Positions 59,418 through 64,000 of a stretch of DNA of 64,000 nucleotides are shown here, piece by piece; positions within the stretch are counted from its first letter, which is position 1; every line of letters begins with the position of its first letter. The position numbers were made by a program, and so were the translations under genes. The stretch covers positions 132,836 to 196,835 of the forward strand of contig NZ_MSCP01000001.1 in the NCBI RefSeq assembly GCF_002954715.1, in the 5' to 3' direction. Source of the stretch: Aliivibrio sifiae. GTDB lineage: Bacteria; Pseudomonadota; Gammaproteobacteria; Enterobacterales; Vibrionaceae. The notes beneath the pieces were generated by a model. The model was not told the origin of the DNA, searched no databases, and was given only the letters and a program-made list of their open reading frames with translations.

Positions 59418-60128
59418 ATGATATCTCTGACTTCTATTACCGCTATTGTCCCTGCTGCTGGCGTTGGCAGCCGTATGAAAGCGGATCGCCCCAAGCAGTA
59501 TTTATTATTGAATGGAAAGACAGTTTTAGAGCACACCCTTGAGCAATTACTGTCTTATCCTTTAGTTGATAATATTATTGTTGTTGTCAGTGAATCTGAC
59601 CCATATTTTGGCGAATTAGCGATAGCTAAAGATAAACGAATTATTCGAGTGTCTGGTGGCTCTGAGCGAGCAGACTCTGTTCTTTCTGGATTAACTTACG
59701 TAAAAGAAAATCAATTAAGTGAATGGGTTATGGTTCATGATGCCGCTCGTCCTTGTATTCGCCATAGTGATATTGAAAAGCTGATTGAAGCTGTGATACC
59801 TCACCATGTTGGTGGTATCCTCGCATCGCCGGTTCGAGATACGATGAAGCAAGCAACATCTGAAAAACAGATTGATACGACCATTGATCGCAGTGTGTTA
59901 TGGCACGCTTTAACTCCTCAGCTTTTTACTACTGATCTTTTATATACAGCATTAAAAACAGGATTAGAGAAATCATTCTTAATTACTGATGAATCGTCAG
60001 CGATTGAATTAATGGGGTACAAACCTAAATTGGTTCAAGGTCGTGCCGATAACTTAAAGATCACCCAGCCAGAAGATCTTGATTTAGCTGAGTTTTACCT
60101 TCAAAAAATGAAAAAGGAAACCAAATAA
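59418..60128 (+). CDS. ispD: 2-C-methyl-D-erythritol 4-phosphate cytidylyltransferase
   Basis: This 236-residue enzyme joins CTP and methylerythritol phosphate in the non-mevalonate isoprenoid pathway. The nucleotide-binding motif [18 protein letters not shown] is at about 11-28 and the V-H-D-A-A-R-P-C motif near 105. It starts three bases after ftsB and overlaps ispF by one base, so the two successive pathway-linked enzymes are translated together. Confidence 0.97.
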   Translation: MISLTSITAIVPAAGVGSRMKADRPKQYLLLNGKTVLEHTLEQLLSYPLVDNIIVVVSESDPYFGELAIAKDKRIIRVSGGSERADSVLSGLTYVKENQLSEWVMVHDAARPCIRHSDIEKLIEAVIPHHVGGILASPVRDTMKQATSEKQIDTTIDRSVLWHALTPQLFTTDLLYTALKTGLEKSFLITDESSAIELMGYKPKLVQGRADNLKITQPEDLDLAEFYLQKMKKETK

Positions 60129-60604
60129 TGAGAATTGGACACGGATTTGATGTACATAAATTTGGTGGCGAAGGCCCTGTCATTATCGGTGGTGTTAGTG
60201 TTCCTTATGAGCAAGGTTTGATTGCTCACTCTGATGGCGATGTTGCATTACATGCTTTGAGTGATGCGTTGCTTGGGGCGATTGCTGAAGGTGATATAGG
60301 TCGTCATTTTCCTGATACTGATGATAAGTGGAAAGGTGCAGATAGCCGTGCTTTATTGCGTGATGTCTACCGTCGTGTAAAAGAGAAAGGGTTAGTTTTA
60401 GGTAATGCAGACGTAACAATCATTGCACAAGCCCCTAAAATGGCACCACATATTCAAGCAATGTGCGCAGCAATTGCTGAAGATTTAGAAACAGAACTTG
60501 GTAATGTAAATGTAAAAGCGACAACGTCTGAACGTCTCGGTTTTACAGGAAGAAAAGAAGGCATTGCTTGTGAAGCAGTAGTGCTGTTAGTTAACGCATC
60601 TTAA
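60128..60604 (+). CDS. ispF: 2-C-methyl-D-erythritol 2,4-cyclodiphosphate synthase
   Basis: This 158-residue trimeric enzyme forms the cyclic diphosphate of the isoprenoid pathway. The metal ligands D8, H10 (G-H-G-F-D-V-H) and H42 ([12 protein letters not shown]) are in the same positions as in E. coli, and the T-T-S-E-x-L-G-F-T-G-R-x-E-G motif near the end is complete. It follows ispD with a one-base overlap. Confidence 0.98.
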   Translation: MRIGHGFDVHKFGGEGPVIIGGVSVPYEQGLIAHSDGDVALHALSDALLGAIAEGDIGRHFPDTDDKWKGADSRALLRDVYRRVKEKGLVLGNADVTIIAQAPKMAPHIQAMCAAIAEDLETELGNVNVKATTSERLGFTGRKEGIACEAVVLLVNAS

Positions 60605-60620
60605 TTTAGAGATACATTCT

Positions 60621-61667
60621 ATGTCAGACATCATGTCTAATTTTTCGTGGTTGTACGGAAAGCCAGTAGCGACAGGTAAATTAAAACAATTACCTGAGCA
60701 TTTTATCGTTAAAGAAGTATTAGGTTTTACGTTCACAGGAAAGGGTGAACACTTAATGGTTAAGATCCGTAAAACGGGTGAAAACACTAAGTACGTTGCA
60801 AACGAATTAGCAAAGTTTTGTGGTGTAAAATCAAAAGATATTAGTTGGGCTGGCCTTAAAGATCGTCATGCAATAACTGAGCAATGGTTGAGTGTTCATT
60901 TACCAAAAAGTGATCATCTTAAATTTGCTTTGTTTGAAGCGACACACCCAGGTGTTGAAATTTTAGAAATGACGCGTCATAACAAAAAGTTGCGTCCTGG
61001 TGATCTTTTAGGAAATAGCTTCCAATTGATGGCCACTGAAGTGACTGACATGGATGATGTTTTGTCTCGCTTAGAGAAAGTAAAAGTATCAGGGGTTCCT
61101 AACTACTTTGGCTCTCAACGTTTCGGTCATGAAGGCAATAACGTAACAGAAGCTCGTCGCTGGGGACGTGAAAATGTACGTACTCGCGATAATACAAAAC
61201 GTAGCTTCTATTTATCTGCGGCTCGTTCATGGATCTTCAATCATATTGTTTCTCAAAGAATAACAGAGGGTTACTTCACTCAACCTGTTGATGGTGATAT
61301 TCTACTTGATCAAAATGGTCGTACGGTTAATGAGAATGTAACCTCAGAAGAGAATATTCAAAAAATTCAAAATGGTGAATGGTCAATCAGTGCTGCACTA
61401 GCAGGTGATAATCAGTTACCAACCAGTGAAACGGCATTAACTCTAGAGCAACCACAACTTGATGCTGAACCAGATTTGATGGCTTTAATCCGTGGTAACC
61501 GTATGCGCCATGAACGCCGTGCTATTGAATTACACCCTGAGAACCTTAGTTGGTCAACTGAGGGCGATACACTAACACTTAATTTCTCTTTAACATCAGG
61601 CAGCTTTGCAACCGTAATTATGCGTGAATTATTGCAAGAAATTGAAGTGGAACGTACATACGAATAA
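60621..61667 (+). CDS. truD: tRNA pseudouridine(13) synthase TruD
   Basis: This 348-residue enzyme makes pseudouridine at position 13 of tRNA-Glu. The catalytic aspartate is in W-A-G-L-K-D-R-H-A (about 75-83), and the TruD motifs N-Y-F-G-x-Q-R-F-G and R-G-N-R-M-R-H-E-R-R are present. The length equals that of E. coli TruD (349). A second ATG four codons downstream is possible. It lies between ispF and surE as in E. coli. Confidence 0.96.
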   Translation: MSDIMSNFSWLYGKPVATGKLKQLPEHFIVKEVLGFTFTGKGEHLMVKIRKTGENTKYVANELAKFCGVKSKDISWAGLKDRHAITEQWLSVHLPKSDHLKFALFEATHPGVEILEMTRHNKKLRPGDLLGNSFQLMATEVTDMDDVLSRLEKVKVSGVPNYFGSQRFGHEGNNVTEARRWGRENVRTRDNTKRSFYLSAARSWIFNHIVSQRITEGYFTQPVDGDILLDQNGRTVNENVTSEENIQKIQNGEWSISAALAGDNQLPTSETALTLEQPQLDAEPDLMALIRGNRMRHERRAIELHPENLSWSTEGDTLTLNFSLTSGSFATVIMRELLQEIEVERTYE

Positions 61668-61699
61668 TTCAGTTTTAGATAAAAGAAGTGGAGAGAAGA

Positions 61700-62461
61700 G
61701 TGACTAAGTTACGCATATTGCTAAGTAATGATGATGGTGTTTTTGCTGAAGGGATAAATACCCTTGCTGCCGTGTTATCAGATATTGCGGATATTACTAT
61801 CGTTGCTCCTGATCGCAATCGTTCTGGTGCATCGAACTCATTAACTCTTGAATCGCCACTTCGAGTTAGACAAATTGAAAAAAATATTCATTCAGTGCAA
61901 GGAACTCCAACAGATTGTGTCCATTTTGCATTGAATGAATTAATGAAAGATGATCTTCCAGATTTGATTATTGCTGGTATAAACCACGGTGCGAATTTGG
62001 GAGATGACACCTTATATTCAGGCACAGTTGCTGCTGCAACAGAAGGGCACTTTCTTGGGTTACCCGCAATTGCGATGTCTTTAGTTGGGCGCCTGCATTT
62101 TGATACGGCAGCTCAAGTTGCATTAGAATTAGTAAAAACACATTTAAAGAATCCGCTAACAACCAAAAGAGTGCTAAATGTTAATGTGCCGGATTGTGAG
62201 TATTCTGAAATAACTAAGTGGGAAGTGACTCGATTAGGCGCAAGACATCACTCAGAAAGCATGATAAAAGAGACTGACCCGCGTGGTGAAACTATTTATT
62301 GGTTGGGACCTCCAGGGAAGAAACAGGATGCAGGTAAAGGCACTGATTTTTACGCAATTAAACATAACTGTGTGTCAGTGACACCATTACAAGTTGATTT
62401 AACCGCTCATGACTCATTAACAATGATGAGCGATTGGCTATCAATTGAGAGAACTCATTAA
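61700..62461 (+). CDS. surE: 5'/3'-nucleotidase SurE
   Basis: This 253-residue metal-dependent phosphatase acts on nucleoside monophosphates and is linked to stationary-phase survival. The N-terminal S-N-D-D-G motif (9-13) with metal-binding D11 and D12, [10 protein letters not shown], and [21 protein letters not shown]-x-E-G are present. I choose the GTG at 61700 (ggaga just upstream, best match to the family); an in-frame GTG at 61688 would add four residues. It overlaps pcm by one base. Confidence 0.96.
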   Translation: MTKLRILLSNDDGVFAEGINTLAAVLSDIADITIVAPDRNRSGASNSLTLESPLRVRQIEKNIHSVQGTPTDCVHFALNELMKDDLPDLIIAGINHGANLGDDTLYSGTVAAATEGHFLGLPAIAMSLVGRLHFDTAAQVALELVKTHLKNPLTTKRVLNVNVPDCEYSEITKWEVTRLGARHHSESMIKETDPRGETIYWLGPPGKKQDAGKGTDFYAIKHNCVSVTPLQVDLTAHDSLTMMSDWLSIERTH

Positions 62462-63087
62462 TGCTTCATTCTCGAACCGAATTACTTGATCAATTTTTAC
62501 GTCAGCAAGGCATCCAAGACGAAACTGTTCTATCAGTGATTCGTTTATTGCCGCGTGAGCGTTTTGTGTCTGAGGCATTAGCACACCAAGCTTATCAAAA
62601 TAATGCATTACCTATTGGTGAAGGACAAACGATCTCTCAGCCTTATATTGTCGCTAAAATGACTGAATTACTCATGTTGCAGAGAGAGTCAAATGTTCTA
62701 GAAATAGGAACCGGTTCAGGTTATCAAACTGCGGTATTAGCGCAATTGCTTGATCATGTTAATTCAATTGAGCGAATTAAATCGCTTCAATGGAATGCAA
62801 AACGATTATTAAAGCAATTAGATATATATAATCTATCAACAAAACATGCCGATGGTTGGAAAGGGTGGGCAAGCAAAGCCCCTTTTGATGCCATTATTGT
62901 TACCGCCGCCGCAGAATCCATTCCTAATGATTTATTATTGCAATTAAAAGATGGTGGAAGACTGGTTATCCCTGTTGGAGAGGCTGAGCAGCAGTTACTC
63001 CGAATTATTCGTCATGGTGATGAGTTTCATTCTGAAGTGATAGAAGAAGTTCGTTTTGTTCCACTAATTGCAGGTGAATTAGCATAA
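62461..63087 (+). CDS. pcm: Protein-L-isoaspartate O-methyltransferase
   Basis: This 208-residue enzyme methylates isoaspartyl residues in aged proteins for repair. The motifs [16 protein letters not shown] (about 49-64), the SAM-binding [15 protein letters not shown] (about 79-93) and [12 protein letters not shown] are all intact. The length equals E. coli Pcm. Its start overlaps the surE stop; the pair is conserved and linked to long-term survival. Confidence 0.97.
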   Translation: MLHSRTELLDQFLRQQGIQDETVLSVIRLLPRERFVSEALAHQAYQNNALPIGEGQTISQPYIVAKMTELLMLQRESNVLEIGTGSGYQTAVLAQLLDHVNSIERIKSLQWNAKRLLKQLDIYNLSTKHADGWKGWASKAPFDAIIVTAAAESIPNDLLLQLKDGGRLVIPVGEAEQQLLRIIRHGDEFHSEVIEEVRFVPLIAGELA

Positions 63088-63092
63088 TCATA

Positions 63093-64000
63093 ATGAAAAA
63101 AATAATCGTGACACCTTCTCGTTTGTGGCTTATTGCCGCTACTTTTATTCTATTGCTTTCAGGCTGTTCTATGGGACCTCATCGTCCTGCACCTGTATCT
63201 AGTGTAAATAAGAGTCCTTCATCGTATGGCGGTGCTGAGCGTGGCAGTTACCGTGGTAGTTATTACCAAGTTGAGAAAGGTGACACCCTATATTTTATTT
63301 CTTATGTAACCAATAAAGATGTTAAAGAATTGATCGCATATAATGAGTTAAAGGCGCCTTATGTGATTCATCCAGGACAAAGGCTTAAATTATGGGGGCC
63401 TAAATACATTGCTCCTGCGTATGGAGATGATGGACATTCAGTTAGCAAAAATAATACATCTAAAGCTACAGGTGCTGCCGCAGTAGCTGTTGTACCAGTG
63501 GCTAATAACAAACCTGTTACTAAGGCCGCACCAACAGTGTTGAGTAGCACAAAATCATCACCTGTACAAAAACAAAGCACAAAAAAGGTTGAAAACACCA
63601 AATCGAAGGAGTATGTTAATTCTAACAAACCGATAACAACTGCCAAATCAAAACCAGTTGCTAAAGCAAAACCGGCAGTTAAACCAAAGCCAGCACCTAA
63701 ACCTAAATCAGTAGAAAAAAAATCGGAAAAGGTAGATTCCTGGTTATGGCCAACAAAAGGGCGAGTAATCGCTAAGTTTTCAACAGGAGACCAAGGAAAT
63801 AAAGGGATTGATATCGCAGGCCAACGAGGTCAAGACATCATCTCTACCGCTAAAGGAACAGTGGTGTATGCAGGTAATGCATTAAGAGGTTATGGTAATT
63901 TAATCATTATTAAACATAACGACGATTACTTAAGTGCTTATGCTCATAATGAATCACTGTTTGTTAAAGAAGGTCAAAATATCACAGCGGGACAAAAAAT
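63093..64000 (+). CDS. nlpD: Murein hydrolase activator NlpD (partial, runs off the window)
   Basis: The visible 302 residues start at ATG 63093 and the frame is open at the window edge. The lipobox L-L-S-G-C puts the acylated cysteine at residue 25. A LysM domain follows (Y-Y-Q-V-E-K-G-D-T-L to H-P-G-Q-R-L-K-L-W-G, about 57-102), then a long Lys/Pro/Ala-rich linker and the start of a LytM/M23 domain (W-P-T-K-G-R-V-I onward). The usual first zinc-ligand histidine is replaced (N-K-G-I-D-I-A-G), so the domain is catalytically degenerate, as in E. coli NlpD, which activates the amidase AmiC at division. It lies five bases after pcm. Confidence 0.95.
   Translation, partial: MKKIIVTPSRLWLIAATFILLLSGCSMGPHRPAPVSSVNKSPSSYGGAERGSYRGSYYQVEKGDTLYFISYVTNKDVKELIAYNELKAPYVIHPGQRLKLWGPKYIAPAYGDDGHSVSKNNTSKATGAAAVAVVPVANNKPVTKAAPTVLSSTKSSPVQKQSTKKVENTKSKEYVNSNKPITTAKSKPVAKAKPAVKPKPAPKPKSVEKKSEKVDSWLWPTKGRVIAKFSTGDQGNKGIDIAGQRGQDIISTAKGTVVYAGNALRGYGNLIIIKHNDDYLSAYAHNESLFVKEGQNITAGQK

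Noticed and set aside
63368-63646. A 92-codon minus-strand frame near the right edge
   Set aside because: It is antisense to the LysM/linker part of nlpD; the plus-strand frame is supported by lipobox, LysM and LytM features.

Overview
This window looks like chromosomal DNA from a marine gammaproteobacterium of the family Vibrionaceae, most probably Aliivibrio (closest in my judgement to A. fischeri; strain not resolvable by eye). The evidence is the AT-rich but strongly Shine-Dalgarno-driven coding sequence, Vibrio-type proteins throughout, gene blocks in the same order as the enterobacterial chromosome but joined differently, and a polar-type flagellin gene with a sigma-28 promoter. Nearly all genes are core genes. 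I see no prophage, insertion sequence, integron, CRISPR array, defence island or secondary-metabolite cluster.

Layout. 1-300: two 99-bp tandem repeat copies that join a terminator hairpin to a broken tRNA-Asp-like sequence, running into a DUF1499 lipoprotein gene. 842-8369: gltBD (ammonia assimilation) divergent from the radical-SAM gene yhcC. 8384-12064: arcB, a small lipoprotein gene and convergent arcA, so both halves of the Arc redox system sit together. 12510-18088: an RraA-like gene, then the attenuated threonine operon thrL-thrABC. 18208-25525: grcA, nfo, ung, a hemerythrin-like gene, a DUF3545 gene, an alanine/sodium symporter, yaaA and mscS. 25669-33124: yggE, serA, rpiA, fau, 6S RNA (ssrS), zapA, ygfB, ubiH and ubiI. 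33197-37360: ytfK, a candidate small RNA, ygfZ, sdhE, ygfX and nadB. 37679-44927: rpoE-rseABC envelope-stress operon, then lepA, lepB, rnc, era. 45093-46917: recO-pdxJ-acpS. 46960-58954: barA, rlmD, relA, a lone flagellin gene, mazG, pyrG, eno. 59130-64000: ftsB-ispD-ispF-truD-surE-pcm and the start of nlpD, which runs off the window.

How the genes work together. Several global regulators lie here: ArcAB (respiratory state), sigma-E with its anti-sigma factor RseA and co-regulator RseB, BarA (carbon storage / virulence-type signalling), RelA with YtfK ((p)ppGpp), and 6S RNA (RNA polymerase holding). Anaerobic control is suggested by FNR-type inverted repeats upstream of arcA and grcA and an FNR/CRP-like site upstream of gltB. 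Biosynthesis includes glutamate, threonine, serine, NAD, pyridoxal phosphate, CTP, ubiquinone and isoprenoids.

The items most worth a second look are the tRNA-Asp-derived tandem repeat at the left edge, a multi-hairpin candidate small RNA downstream of ygfZ, the 6S RNA whose predicted 3' end directly abuts the fau start codon, a hairpin that sequesters the arcB ribosome binding site, and the flagellin gene sitting where E. coli carries mazEF. I did not find a convincing new multi-gene system, and I say so plainly.
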